DNA of 64,000 bases from Thioalkalivibrio denitrificans (GTDB lineage Bacteria > Pseudomonadota > Gammaproteobacteria > Ectothiorhodospirales > Ectothiorhodospiraceae), in NCBI RefSeq assembly GCF_002000365.1, contig NZ_MVBK01000059.1, forward strand, positions 1-64,000, in the 5' to 3' direction. A program made the position numbers and the translations under genes. Numbering within the stretch: the first letter of the stretch is position 1; each line of letters opens with the position of its first letter. This document shows, in pieces, positions 17,520-26,957 of this stretch. The notes beneath the pieces are model-generated. The model was given only the letters and a program-made list of their open reading frames with translations. It made no database searches and had not been told where the DNA came from.

Positions 17520-20150
17520 TCACCGCGGCCCGTCTAGCGCCTCCCGCACCTTGCGCGCCAGGTCGGCCTGACGGTACGGCTTCGCCAACAGCAGGACACC
17601 GGTATCCAGCCGGCCCTGGTGCACGATGGCGTTCTGCGTGTAACCCGATGTGTAGAGGACTCTGATGTCGGGGTGCAGTGCGCGGGCCGCGTCCGCCAGT
17701 TCCCGCCCGTTCATGCCGCCCGGCATGACCACATCCGTGAACAGGAGATCGACATTCAGGTGCTCATGCAGGACTCCGAGTGCCTCGTGTGCGTTGGTGG
17801 CGACCAACACCGTATAGCCCAGGGCGCTGAGTTGTTCCTGCGCATACCGGCGCACCAGCCTGTCGTCTTCCACAAGCAGGATGATCTCGTCTCCACGCCG
17901 GGTTCCTGCATCGGTTGTCGCCGCAGCATCTTTCATATCGGTGTGCGCGGCTCGCGGCAGGTACAGCCGCACCGTGGTGCCATGACCGGGTTCGGAGTAG
18001 ATGCTTATCTGGCCTCCGGACTGCTTGACGAAGCCGTGCACCATGGACAGGCCGAGGCCCGTGCCACGTTCCGCGCCCTTGGTAGTGAAGAACGGTTCGA
18101 ACACCTTGTCCAGGATCTCCGGGGCGATCCCCTCGCCGGTGTCGGTCACACTCAACAGTACGTACTCTCCGGGATTCACTTCCATGTGCGTGTCGGCATA
18201 GTGCTCGTCCAGCACGGCGTTCGCAGTCTCGATGGTGAGAAAGCCTCCGTCGCCCATGGCATCGCGAGCGTTGATACAGAGGTTAAGCAGCGCATTCTCA
18301 AGTTGGCCGGGGTCCACCATGGCGGGCCACAAGTCCGGGGTGAGTACGAAGCGGATCTCGATGTGTTCACCCAGCGCCCGCTGCAGCAGATCGGTGATGC
18401 CCTCGAGATGCGCATTGGCGTCGATGATCCGGGGTTCCAGGACCTGGTGGCGGGAGAAGGCCAACAGTCGCTGGGTCAGCTCCGCGCCGCGCTGGGCGGC
18501 CGAGCCGATCATGTCCACCAGTCCGCGCAGGGTGTCATCCCTGTCCATGCGCAGTTGCAACAGTTCGGCGTTGCCGATGATGACGGTAAGCAGGTTGTTG
18601 AAATCGTGTGCGACGCCGCCGGTGAGCTGACCGATGGCCGACAGCCGATCCGACTGATTGAGCGTATGGATCATGCGCCGGGTATGGAGCATGCGAGAAA
18701 GATGCCCGGCCACACCGTCCAGCAGCGGCTGTTCCTCGGGCAGGAAAGGGTCGGATTGCGGTTGTGCCTCGGCTGGAAGGCGCGTGTAACCCACTTCGAT
18801 GAAGCCCTCGTCCGTGCCGTCGTGCCGGATGGTGCTCATGATCTTGAATGTCGGTGTCTCCCAGCAAGGGCTGCGCCATTCTTCGGAACCAATCACCACA
18901 CGGGCCACGGCATGCTCCGGCCAGGTGAATCCCGCCGGGAGCATGTTGGCCACCTCCTCACAGACCTCGTACGTTGTCCTGGTCGCATCCGCAGTCAGTT
19001 CCAGGATCCGGTACAGGGTGCGCAGTTCCTTGACCCGCTCGCGCAGGTCGACCTCCATCTGGCGCATGTGGGTGACGTCTACAGCCACTCCCGCAATGCG
19101 ATACACTTGTCCTCGGTCGTCATGAATCGGGAATGCGCGGTCCAGTATCATGCGCACGGAGCCGTCGGGCCGCACGACACGATACTCCTCGTTGTAGGTG
19201 CCCTTCGCCTGACGTCCGGCTGCTTCGATGACCCGGGCGCGATCTTCTTCATGGATGGCGTCCAGCCAGACCTCCGGTCTGTCGTAGAGCGCACCGCAGG
19301 ACACGCCCCAGACGCGCTCGAAGGCCGGACTGACATAGAGTACGGAACGCTTGTCCGGGGTGCTCATCCAGAAGACCTCGTCGATGTTCTCGGCCAGCTG
19401 GCGGAAGCGTTCCTCCTGGTCCTTCAGCGTGTCCTCGTACTGCTGCCGCTGGTCGACCATGCGGTTGAAAAGCCGAGCGAGTTCACCCAGCTCGTCATTG
19501 CCGCGGATGGGAATGTGCGTGTCGGGATCACCCCGGGCGAACAGACTGAGACCGCGTTGCAGGTCTGCCAGGGGCCTCCTGAGCCGGCGATGGATTAGGG
19601 TGAAGCCGATCAAGGACAGGAGTGCGAGGGCCATCGCGACGGCCGTAAGGGTGCCCACCAGCGCCATGAGAGCCGTGGCGACCGACTCGTCCTGTGCGCG
19701 ATCGAGGGTATTGAGCACATCGGTCACCCCGGAGCGGTGGACAAGCAACTGTCGGCTCAGGGCCATCAATGTGTCGCGTTGGAGTTCGTCCGCGTGGAGC
19801 AGTGAGGTATCCGGTGCCGCCTCTGCCAGTACCTCGCTCAGATGCGCGATCTCGTTCAGGTGCAGTATTGCCGGCGCACCGGCGACGGGGTCCAGAGTCC
19901 TGATCGACTCCGCGAGTCGCCTTGCATCGACGCCTACACCCTGCAGGACGTCGATGTCGCTGCGGATCAGGGTGACGTAATCGATGGCGGACTTGAACTG
20001 CTCCATCTCTGTGCGCAGTTCCGAGAACGTGTGGATATCCTCAAGATGCCCCGAGAATGTGCGCCAGGCGTGGACGCTGAATGCCCCAAGCAACAGCAGA
20101 GCCGCAAGCGCAGCGGTCAGGAACGTCCCGGAGAGCGTGCGCAGTTTCAT
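17520..20150 (-). CDS. Membrane hybrid histidine kinase
   Basis: 876 residues. Order: membrane helix (8-28), periplasmic region of about 135 residues, second helix (about 165-190), HAMP, PAS/PAC (about 255-380), a GAF-like or undefined sensing region (about 395-510), HisKA with GQLTGGVAHDFNNLLTVI, HATPase_c (N box NLCINARDAM, DTGEGI, GTGLGLSMV), and a C-terminal receiver with LFTDVVMPGGMNG. Start ATG at 20150 overlaps the stop of the binding-protein gene (ATGA), so the two are coupled. The periplasmic domain probably reads the binding protein rather than a free ligand. The downstream receiver-EAL protein is a plausible output. Confidence 0.92.
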   Translation of the reverse strand: MKLRTLSGTFLTAALAALLLLGAFSVHAWRTFSGHLEDIHTFSELRTEMEQFKSAIDYVTLIRSDIDVLQGVGVDARRLAESIRTLDPVAGAPAILHLNEIAHLSEVLAEAAPDTSLLHADELQRDTLMALSRQLLVHRSGVTDVLNTLDRAQDESVATALMALVGTLTAVAMALALLSLIGFTLIHRRLRRPLADLQRGLSLFARGDPDTHIPIRGNDELGELARLFNRMVDQRQQYEDTLKDQEERFRQLAENIDEVFWMSTPDKRSVLYVSPAFERVWGVSCGALYDRPEVWLDAIHEEDRARVIEAAGRQAKGTYNEEYRVVRPDGSVRMILDRAFPIHDDRGQVYRIAGVAVDVTHMRQMEVDLRERVKELRTLYRILELTADATRTTYEVCEEVANMLPAGFTWPEHAVARVVIGSEEWRSPCWETPTFKIMSTIRHDGTDEGFIEVGYTRLPAEAQPQSDPFLPEEQPLLDGVAGHLSRMLHTRRMIHTLNQSDRLSAIGQLTGGVAHDFNNLLTVIIGNAELLQLRMDRDDTLRGLVDMIGSAAQRGAELTQRLLAFSRHQVLEPRIIDANAHLEGITDLLQRALGEHIEIRFVLTPDLWPAMVDPGQLENALLNLCINARDAMGDGGFLTIETANAVLDEHYADTHMEVNPGEYVLLSVTDTGEGIAPEILDKVFEPFFTTKGAERGTGLGLSMVHGFVKQSGGQISIYSEPGHGTTVRLYLPRAAHTDMKDAAATTDAGTRRGDEIILLVEDDRLVRRYAQEQLSALGYTVLVATNAHEALGVLHEHLNVDLLFTDVVMPGGMNGRELADAARALHPDIRVLYTSGYTQNAIVHQGRLDTGVLLLAKPYRQADLARKVREALDGPR

Positions 20151-21199
20151 GGGCCCGGCTCCGCGGGCCGCGCCGGTGAGTGAATGTAGGCCGGGAGCTT
20201 GACCCTGTGGGGCGCGACGCGGGAAAGCGGCCCGGCCTCGAGGTACTGGCCGGGTTTCGGGAGGTATGACCGGGCGAACTCCGGCCGCCGGCGCAGCCAC
20301 TCGAATTGGGTGTCCAGGTTGGAAAGCACGGACCAGCCCAGGTTTATGTGCCAGATGATGTTGGACGGCGGCGGCGTGTGCAGCGCGTCCGGGTTGCGGT
20401 AGATGTGATCGATGGCCCGAAGATAGCCGCGCAGCACCCGGTCTGTGATGTCCGGGCGAGCCAGGGCAATTTCCCTCCGTGTCACGAGCAGCCAGTCCAC
20501 GGCGTGGAGTTCCCGCATGGAGAAGACCACTGCCTGATCGCCGAGGGTCTCGGTGATGGGTTCCACCCAGGGATCCCAGGTGACCGCCGCGTCGATGTGA
20601 CCCCGAGCCAGGCCCTCGGCCAGTTCACCGATGGGCATGTCTACCAGGGTCACGGAATCACTGGCCATGCCGTGAAACTCGGCGAACCGGTCCCAGGCGT
20701 GGTGAGCGGAGGTGTCGAGCACGAGGCCGATACGCCGCCCGGCCAGTTGCACTGGTCTTTCAATGCCCCGTCGTCGGTCCGTCACCACATGATGGGAGAG
20801 ATTGGACAGGGTGACCGAGGCGAGGATGACGACATCGTCTCCCGGATCCCGTGATGTGACCGTCCTGCGCAGCAGGCCGATGGCCACCGGTTCCGGGGCT
20901 GCCAGAGCGAATTCCACTTCCTCACCAAGGAGTGCCTCGAAGGCCTGCTTGCCGGTGTCATACTGCTCGACCCGGATGACCTCGCGGGTTCGCGTGTCAT
21001 GCTCGGGGGGGTTGAAGTAGCCCAATTCGGCGGCGATGCGTGTGGGCGCATCGCCCACCCAGGGCGATCCGGCGATGCGAAACTCGGGCGGCGTTTTGGC
21101 GCCAGGTTCAGCAGTCGCTGTCCCGCACAGTGTGGTCGCCATCAGCAGCAAAACGATCCATCGCGCCGCAGACGGACGCCCCGGTTCGCGGCTGCTCAT
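20147..21199 (-). CDS. Periplasmic binding protein, NMT1/SsuA type, linked to a kinase
   Basis: 350 residues with an N-terminal signal peptide (hydrophobic WIVLLLMATTLCGTATA, cleavage near residue 30). The mature part has NMT1/SsuA-like features: FRIAGSPWVGDAPTRIAAELGYF at the start, YDTGKQAFEALLGEEVEFALAAPEPVAIGL, and GHIDAAVTWDPWVEPI. Family members bind sulfonates, nitrate or pyrimidine precursors. No permease or ATPase gene is present; instead it overlaps a hybrid kinase, so it likely serves as a sensor subunit. Start at 21199 is preferred over 21301 because it places the signal peptide at the N-terminus. Confidence 0.85.
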   Translation of the reverse strand: MSSREPGRPSAARWIVLLLMATTLCGTATAEPGAKTPPEFRIAGSPWVGDAPTRIAAELGYFNPPEHDTRTREVIRVEQYDTGKQAFEALLGEEVEFALAAPEPVAIGLLRRTVTSRDPGDDVVILASVTLSNLSHHVVTDRRRGIERPVQLAGRRIGLVLDTSAHHAWDRFAEFHGMASDSVTLVDMPIGELAEGLARGHIDAAVTWDPWVEPITETLGDQAVVFSMRELHAVDWLLVTRREIALARPDITDRVLRGYLRAIDHIYRNPDALHTPPPSNIIWHINLGWSVLSNLDTQFEWLRRRPEFARSYLPKPGQYLEAGPLSRVAPHRVKLPAYIHSPARPAEPGP

Positions 21200-21486
21200 G
21201 CGCGATGCCACGGCTCCATCGGCGGCTGCGCCGCGACCAGATTGGCTGGCCTGCCCTTCGATGCGAGCCGCGCGTACTGTGCACGTGGCGGCATTCATCA
21301 AGAAACCCCTGATTATTATTATTGTTCAAGGTGTTGAGTCGGCTGACCCTCCGTGGAGGATAGCAGTCCCCGCGTTGTACGACGGCCCGGCCCAGGTCTT
21401 TTTCTTGCAGTGCGACACGCACCGTCTAAGGTCTACATTGACACCGTAGCACAGGATCTCCTAAAAGGTGCTATGAAGATACATCT
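21200..21486. other. Divergent promoter region, no gene
   Basis: About 290 bases between the binding-protein gene and the membrane EAL gene. It contains an AT-rich stretch (tgattattattattgttcaa, 21310-21329) that is unusual for this DNA and may mark promoters. No palindrome or known box was identified with confidence. Confidence 0.4.
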
Positions 21487-23232
21487 TTGGAATTGCTCGT
21501 GACCGATTGGGGAGTCCACAGATTCTCCGGCGTGTCCGACGTGGTGTGCGCGCTGCAGCGCAACCCGGGAGTATCTCTCGCGCTGGTAATTGTTGCGCTG
21601 TTCAGCAACGCGGGCCTGCTGCTGGTGGAAGAGGCGGTCAGGGGGCCGTTGTCACTGTTTCTCTTCGCCCCGGTGATCCTCGCCGGGCTGGCCTTCGGAT
21701 TCTTCTGGGGAATCACGGCCGCACTCGTTTGCAGTCTGGCGATCTCGCCCTGGCTGTTCCCGGCGGAACCTGGTGTTCAGGCTGTTTCCTGGGTGGACTG
21801 GGCCATACGCACCACGTGGTTCTGCGTGGTGGGCGGGCTCGTGGGTATCCTGGCGGGCAACGCCCGGGACATGGCAGGGCAGATCAACCGCATGCGGGGG
21901 GTCGACCCGAGTACCGGGCTGCCGGACTTCGATGGCGCCAGGAAACACATCGAGGTACTGCTGAGCAGCACGAGCGGTGACACGGCGGGGGACGATGTTC
22001 ATGTCACCCAGATCCGCGTGACCAATTTCGAGCAGCTCAAGACGCTGTGCGGCATCCGGCGCACCGAAGAGATCATGCATCAGCTGCGCGAGCGTGTGCG
22101 CGCGGCACTGCCCGCGGACAGTTACGTGAGCCGCTCGGAGGCGGACCTGTTCACGGTCGTCAATTCGGGGGAGATGACGCCTTCCGCCACGGAGCAGTTC
22201 AAGCGCCTGCAGGAGATCAGCGAGGCACCCTTCGAACTGGACGACATGCTTGTCTTCACGGATCTCGTGGCCGGGATGGCCAGCGGTCCACGGTCCGGCG
22301 TCAGTGCCGAGCAGCTGTTGTCCAACGCCAACGAGCAGGTGACGCGCCGTCTCCGCCAACGCACAATGGCGGATGGCCACGGGATGACCTATGTCGATGC
22401 AGGACCGGCCAATCTAAAGCTGCTGGGCGAGGTGGGCCGGGCCATCGAGGACGGCGAGATCCGCGTGGTGTACCAGCCGGCGCTCAACCTGCATACGCGC
22501 GAGTTCGTGCACCTGGAGGCCCTGGCGCGCTGGAACCACCCCACCCGGGGGCTGGTGCCGCCGAGCAAGTTCATCCCGCTGATTGAGCAGGCCGACGTGG
22601 TGCATCAGTTCACACGGTGGATGTTCCAGGAGGTGGTCGCCCGGGTGGCCGAGTGGGCTGCACACGGCAACGCGCTTACGGTGTCCATCAACCTGTCCCC
22701 GCGCAATCTCATGGATCGCACTCTGCTGCTGGAGATTCCGCCGCTGCTGGAGAAGCAGGGTGTGAAGCGTGACTGCCTCGGACTGGAGATCAGTGAGCAC
22801 GTGATCATGTCGCTCAAGGGCCCGCAGCTGGAACGCATGCGCGAGCTCAAGAATCTGGGCGTGCGATGCGCCGTGGACAACTTCGTTGGCAACCGGGTGC
22901 CGCTCACCCACCTGCGCACGCTCCCGGTGGACACCATCAAGCTGGACGTGGCGCGTCTATGCGACGAATCCGGGCGGCTGAAGGATCCGGAGACCATGCG
23001 CATCGTGGTGCGCATGGCCCATGACCTGGGCCTGGACGTAATCGCCAGCGGCGTGGAGAACGAGGTGCAGCTCAAGGAATTCGTTGCGCTGGGCTGTGAC
23101 GTGCTGCAGGGATTCCTCATCGCCAGGCCGCTGGAGGCGGACAAGGTCGAAGACACCTTGCGTTCCGCCGGAGGCATCGCGGATCGGCCGATGTTTGCGG
23201 GCATCGGTGCTGCCGGTGGCGCAGGGACCTGA
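21487..23232 (+). CDS. Membrane GGDEF-EAL protein with degenerate motifs
   Basis: Up to 581 residues: three to four membrane helices (about 28-130), a GGDEF-like domain (about 140-290) whose signature site reads SRSEADLFTVV and so is not catalytic, and an EAL domain (about 310-565). The EAL keeps LEALARW, SINLSP, LEISEH, IKLD and GVENE, but the central DDFG motif is VDNFVG, losing the second metal-binding Asp. Phosphodiesterase activity is therefore doubtful and a c-di-GMP receptor role is more likely. Start uncertain: TTG 21487 or GTG 21499. Confidence 0.85.
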   Translation: MELLVTDWGVHRFSGVSDVVCALQRNPGVSLALVIVALFSNAGLLLVEEAVRGPLSLFLFAPVILAGLAFGFFWGITAALVCSLAISPWLFPAEPGVQAVSWVDWAIRTTWFCVVGGLVGILAGNARDMAGQINRMRGVDPSTGLPDFDGARKHIEVLLSSTSGDTAGDDVHVTQIRVTNFEQLKTLCGIRRTEEIMHQLRERVRAALPADSYVSRSEADLFTVVNSGEMTPSATEQFKRLQEISEAPFELDDMLVFTDLVAGMASGPRSGVSAEQLLSNANEQVTRRLRQRTMADGHGMTYVDAGPANLKLLGEVGRAIEDGEIRVVYQPALNLHTREFVHLEALARWNHPTRGLVPPSKFIPLIEQADVVHQFTRWMFQEVVARVAEWAAHGNALTVSINLSPRNLMDRTLLLEIPPLLEKQGVKRDCLGLEISEHVIMSLKGPQLERMRELKNLGVRCAVDNFVGNRVPLTHLRTLPVDTIKLDVARLCDESGRLKDPETMRIVVRMAHDLGLDVIASGVENEVQLKEFVALGCDVLQGFLIARPLEADKVEDTLRSAGGIADRPMFAGIGAAGGAGT

Positions 23233-23261
23233 TTGATGCGAAGGGGAGCCACGACAGAATC

Positions 23262-23873
23262 ATGGGCATGAATCCCGGCGACGACCGTTGCCCCTGGTGC
23301 CTGGGTTTTCCGGAGTACGTGCGCTATCACGACGAAGAGTGGGGCGTACCCTGTTTCGACGAGCGTCATCTCTTCGAGATGCTGATCCTGGAGGGTGCGC
23401 AGGCCGGCCTGTCCTGGGCCACCATCCTGAAGAAACGGGAGCATTATCGTGTCGTGTTCGATCGCTTCGATCCCGAGCGCATGGCGCGTTTCACGCCGAA
23501 GCGTATCGAACGCCTGCTCGCCGATCCCGGCATCGTGCGCAACCGGCTCAAGGTGGAGGCCGCGGTGGGCAATGCCCGGGCATGGCTGGCATTGAAGGAC
23601 AAGGGGATCGATGTCGTCGAATACCTGTGGCGCTATGTGGAGGGCCGTCCGGTGGTGAACCGTTTCGAGTCCCTGTCACAGGTGCCTGCATCCACACCGG
23701 TGTCCATGGCCATGAGCCGCGACCTGAAGAAGGCGGGCTTCCGGTTCGTGGGCAGCACCATCTGCTATGCCTTCATGCAGGCAGTCGGCATGGTGAACGA
23801 TCATCTGGTCGGCTGCCCCTGGCATGATCAGCCGGGTGTCGGACCGGGGCAGAAAAAACGCCGCACCCGGTAG
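23262..23873 (+). CDS. tag: DNA-3-methyladenine glycosylase I
   Basis: 203 residues, typical for Tag. It removes 3-methyladenine from alkylated DNA in base excision repair. Visible signatures: DRCPWCLGFPEYVRYHDEEWGVP at the N-terminus, EGAQAGLSWATILKKREHYR (about 45-64), and the zinc ligands of CPW near the start and HLVGCPWH at the C-terminus. ATG at 23262 is used; 23268 is also possible. Its last codons overlap the terminator of the convergent soxB gene. Confidence 0.95.
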   Translation: MGMNPGDDRCPWCLGFPEYVRYHDEEWGVPCFDERHLFEMLILEGAQAGLSWATILKKREHYRVVFDRFDPERMARFTPKRIERLLADPGIVRNRLKVEAAVGNARAWLALKDKGIDVVEYLWRYVEGRPVVNRFESLSQVPASTPVSMAMSRDLKKAGFRFVGSTICYAFMQAVGMVNDHLVGCPWHDQPGVGPGQKKRRTR

Positions 23874-23886
23874 CCCGAATGCGGCG
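23852..23886 (-). terminator. Rho-independent terminator of soxB
   Basis: On the minus strand a CGCCGCA/TGCGGCG stem (23880-23886 with 23859-23865) is followed directly by six T residues (23858-23853). It lies about 45 bases beyond the soxB stop and overlaps the 3' end of the convergent tag gene. Confidence 0.8.
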
Positions 23887-23929
23887 CAGCGCGCGGAACG
23901 CGCCAGGAGCCTGTCCGAGTACTTTCTGC

Positions 23930-25660
23930 TCAGATGTCCAGACCGGGGTCGCCTTCGACGTTCTTGAGACGGGGGGTGTACGGCTCGCCGACGCGCACGG
24001 TCTTGACGTCGCGCAGGTAGTCTTCCACCACCTCCCAGATGGGGCGGTCGTCCACCGGCGCCGCGACGCTCGCCCAGCCGGCGACCACGTACCTCTTGTC
24101 CGCCTTCATCGGTTCCCCGTTGACCTCCAGGTCGCTGATCCGGTTGCCCAGGGACTGATGCGGGTCGATGGTGTAGCGCAGACCGCCGGTGCGCACCATG
24201 TCGCCGCCCCGGTGCAGGTATGGATTGGCATTGAAGATGCTGTTCGCCACGTCCTCCATCACGAACTTGATCTGCTCGCCGGTCATTTCGTTGCGGGTGA
24301 TCTCCGAGTAGGTGGTCACCGTCTGGGTCATCAGGTCCTCGAAGGTGATGGGCTGGCCGGGCAGTACGCTGACGCCCCAGCGGAAACCCGGCGAGAAGGC
24401 GATCTCGGCATCCATCTCGCGCAGCATGGCCTGGATGATCACCTCGTCGAAGGTGCCGTTGAAGTTGCCGCGCCGGTACAGGAGGTCGTCCGAGACGGCC
24501 AGTTCCTCTGAGAGCTTGTCCGCGTAGGGGGCGCGCACTTTCTGGATGTATTCGCTCATCTCGCGGTCGGGTTCCAGCAGGTTCGAGAACACGGGCACCA
24601 GCTTGAACCGGTAATCGCGCACGCCGTTGTCGCGCACGTCCAGATCCATCACACCCAGGAACTTGCCGTTGGAGCCGGCGTTGGTCACGATGGTCTTGCC
24701 GTTGCCATTGTCCACCTCGACGGCACCGGGGATGGCGTCATGGGTGTGTCCGCCCATGATGACATCGATGCCTTGCACACGGCGCGCCATCTCGAAATCA
24801 GTGACCATGCCGTTGTGAGAGAGCACGATCACGGCCTTGGCGCCGGCGGCGCGGGCCTCCTCGACCATCCGCTGCATGCGGCTGTCCCGGATGCCGAAAC
24901 TCCAGTTGGGGATCATGTATTGCGGGTTGGCGACGGGGGTATAGGGGAATGCCTGACCGATGATGGCCACCGGCACGCCGTTGACTTCGCGGATCACGTA
25001 GGGATCGAACACCGGTTCCTCCCAGTCCACGTCCACGATATTCTGCGCAACCCAGTCGATGCCTGCGTCCTTGAAATCGTTCTCGACGACTTCCAGCACG
25101 CGTTCCTCGCCGAAGGTGAACTCCCAGTGGCCGATCATCACGTCCACGCCCAGCAGTTTCTGTGCATCCACCATGTCCTGGGCGTTGGTCCAGAGTGACG
25201 TGGCGGAGCCCTGCCACGTGTCGCCGCCATCGAGCAGCAGCGCGCCCGGACGCTCGGCGCGAAGCTTCTTGACCAGCGTGGAAAGATGGGCAAAACCGCC
25301 TACACGGCCGTACTTGCGCGCGGCCTCGGTGAAATCCAGGTGGGTGACCGCATGAGCCATGGGCGTGCCGGGCTTGATGCCGAAATGCCCCAGCAGCTTG
25401 TCGCCCACCAGCACCGGCGGTTTGCCGTGCATGTCGCCCACGCCGATGTTGATGTTGGGTTCGCGAAAGTAAATCGGATTGAGCTGTGCGTGGCAGTCGG
25501 TGTAGTGCAGCAGCGAGACGTTGCCGAAGCGCGGCAGGTCGTAGAAGTCGGGAGGTACGTCCTTCCAGTTCGGGCGTGTACCGGCCCAGCTGTTCAGGCT
25601 GAAGCCCGCGGCGCTGGCGGCCACCAGCACTTCAAGAAATTCCCGGCGCGTCAGGTTCAT
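23930..25660 (-). CDS. soxB: SoxB, Mn-dependent S-sulfosulfanyl-cysteine sulfohydrolase
   Basis: 576 residues with a twin-arginine signal (TRREFLEVLVAASAAGF). SoxB hydrolyses the sulfonate group from SoxY-bound thiosulfate derivatives in the periplasm. Metallophosphatase-superfamily motifs are HYTDCHAQL (about 51-59), LLDGGDTWQGS, the SoxB-type GHWEFTFG in place of GNHE, LSHNG, and GGHTHDA (about 307-313). AGGAGGA precedes the start. No other sox gene is in the window, so SoxXA, SoxYZ and any SoxCD must be elsewhere, as is common in branched (SoxCD-less) sulfur oxidisers. Confidence 0.96.
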   Translation of the reverse strand: MNLTRREFLEVLVAASAAGFSLNSWAGTRPNWKDVPPDFYDLPRFGNVSLLHYTDCHAQLNPIYFREPNINIGVGDMHGKPPVLVGDKLLGHFGIKPGTPMAHAVTHLDFTEAARKYGRVGGFAHLSTLVKKLRAERPGALLLDGGDTWQGSATSLWTNAQDMVDAQKLLGVDVMIGHWEFTFGEERVLEVVENDFKDAGIDWVAQNIVDVDWEEPVFDPYVIREVNGVPVAIIGQAFPYTPVANPQYMIPNWSFGIRDSRMQRMVEEARAAGAKAVIVLSHNGMVTDFEMARRVQGIDVIMGGHTHDAIPGAVEVDNGNGKTIVTNAGSNGKFLGVMDLDVRDNGVRDYRFKLVPVFSNLLEPDREMSEYIQKVRAPYADKLSEELAVSDDLLYRRGNFNGTFDEVIIQAMLREMDAEIAFSPGFRWGVSVLPGQPITFEDLMTQTVTTYSEITRNEMTGEQIKFVMEDVANSIFNANPYLHRGGDMVRTGGLRYTIDPHQSLGNRISDLEVNGEPMKADKRYVVAGWASVAAPVDDRPIWEVVEDYLRDVKTVRVGEPYTPRLKNVEGDPGLDI

Positions 25661-26039
25661 CGCAATCCTCCTGGTGTCGTAGGTAGCTCGTTGTTGTCTG
25701 TTGCGCGATCAGGGCGCTGTGCCCGAGTGCGGCGGCGTGGCCGTGATGGCCGACATGCCCTGGCCCGGAGGTTTCACGTTGCCGCGCGACGAGGGCGGAT
25801 GCATGACTCCGTGGCGCGGTCAGGCACGCCGGTGATGCATGATTGCGGTCCCTGGATGTAGCGAGCGAACCGCGACTGCGACAAGAGAATGTGAGTGTAC
25901 CGGACCTGTGCCCACACCTCGGGTGTGCGACCTCAGGCGAGGTGATTTGTTCCGCGACATCCTAACGCATGCGCGTCGATCTGGGCATGCTGCGGTGCGG
26001 AATGCGGGCTTGTGTCGTGCATTACATGCGCTGCTGCCC
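25661..26039. other. Gene-free region upstream of soxB
   Basis: About 380 bases between soxB and nrdG (both minus strand). It must hold the soxB promoter, but no convincing -10/-35 pair, palindrome or repeat could be assigned by eye. Confidence 0.4.
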
Positions 26040-26759
26040 TTATCTCACCACCACGTGTGGGACATGGGCGCGCAAGCGTTCGATCAACGTCGGGTCATCG
26101 AGCGGATCACGGTCATTCACCGGGGGCGGCCGGCAACGTTGCAGTACGTATTGCTGCACACCGCGGTCGGCCAGCCACCGGGCCAGTGTGAGCAGTCGTT
26201 CCGTGCTCAGGAGCGATGGATCCACGGTGGTGCGGAACTCGTGATCGACACCGCTCGCCATCAGCAGGCGGGCACTTTCGGCTGCGCGATCTCCGCTGCC
26301 GGGTACGCCCGTGATGCGCGCGTAATCTTCCAGCGGCGCCTTCAGATCGAAGCCCACCCAATCCACCAGGGGCAGCACCCGGGCAAGACGCTCGGGATAA
26401 GGCCCGCCGGTGTGCAGGCCGGTGAGGAAACCCATCTCCCGGGCCTCGCGCAGGGCCTCACCCAACCCTGACTGAAGCGTGGGCTCGCCGCCGCTGAACA
26501 CCACGGCATCCAGCAGGCCACGGCGCCGCTCGAGGAATCTCAGCACCGCCGACCACGGGCGGTCACCGGGGCCGCGGGGGATGAGATGGGGGTTGTGGCA
26601 GTAGCCGCACTGCCAGGGGCAGCCCTGGCAGAAGACCACCGCCGAGAGACGGCCGGGCAGGTCCAGGGTGGTCAGTTGCGTGAGGCCGCCCACGGCGAAT
26701 CCCGGTACTTCACCGGGGCGGCCGTTGGTTTCGGGGAATGTGGTGACGGGTGATGCCAT
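26040..26759 (-). CDS. nrdG: Anaerobic ribonucleotide reductase activase (radical SAM)
   Basis: 239 residues. The radical SAM motif is CQGCPWQCGYCHNPHL (CxxxCxxC, about 44-57), followed by VVFSGGEPTLQ and the SAM-binding region GLHTGGPYPERL. It generates the glycyl radical on NrdD under anoxic conditions, using SAM and reduced flavodoxin or ferredoxin. ATG at 26759 is chosen because it gives the usual family N-terminus; the longer frame contains no conserved sequence. It lies about 200 bases beyond the small nrdD gene, on the same strand, separated by palindromic repeats. Annotation as a pyruvate-formate-lyase activase is excluded by context. Confidence 0.9.
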   Translation of the reverse strand: MASPVTTFPETNGRPGEVPGFAVGGLTQLTTLDLPGRLSAVVFCQGCPWQCGYCHNPHLIPRGPGDRPWSAVLRFLERRRGLLDAVVFSGGEPTLQSGLGEALREAREMGFLTGLHTGGPYPERLARVLPLVDWVGFDLKAPLEDYARITGVPGSGDRAAESARLLMASGVDHEFRTTVDPSLLSTERLLTLARWLADRGVQQYVLQRCRPPPVNDRDPLDDPTLIERLRAHVPHVVVR

Positions 26760-26829
26760 GGCGTGAATCCGGCTGTTCGGACATGCAGGAACTTTCGCCA
26801 GGATGCTGGGAAAGCACATCGTTCAATCT

Positions 26830-26942
26830 GCAGGGCGGATAAGCGCAGCGCATCCGCCCTGCGACCTGTAGGTCGGGCTTCAGCCCGACAGTGGAGTGCC
26901 TGAAATGCGCCTCGGCTGTCGGCCTAAAGACCGACCTACAGG
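26830..26942. repeat. Hairpin repeat plus 'gtaggtcggg' inverted pair
   Basis: A hairpin with an 11-base stem (GCAGGGCGGAT, 26830-26840, with ATCCGCCCTGC, 26852-26862) is followed by inverted units at 26865-26889 and 26918-26942 of the gtaggtcgg family. The block separates nrdG from the small nrdD gene and may modulate read-through or mRNA stability. Confidence 0.8.
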
Positions 26943-26957
26943 TGGCGGCCCACGTCG

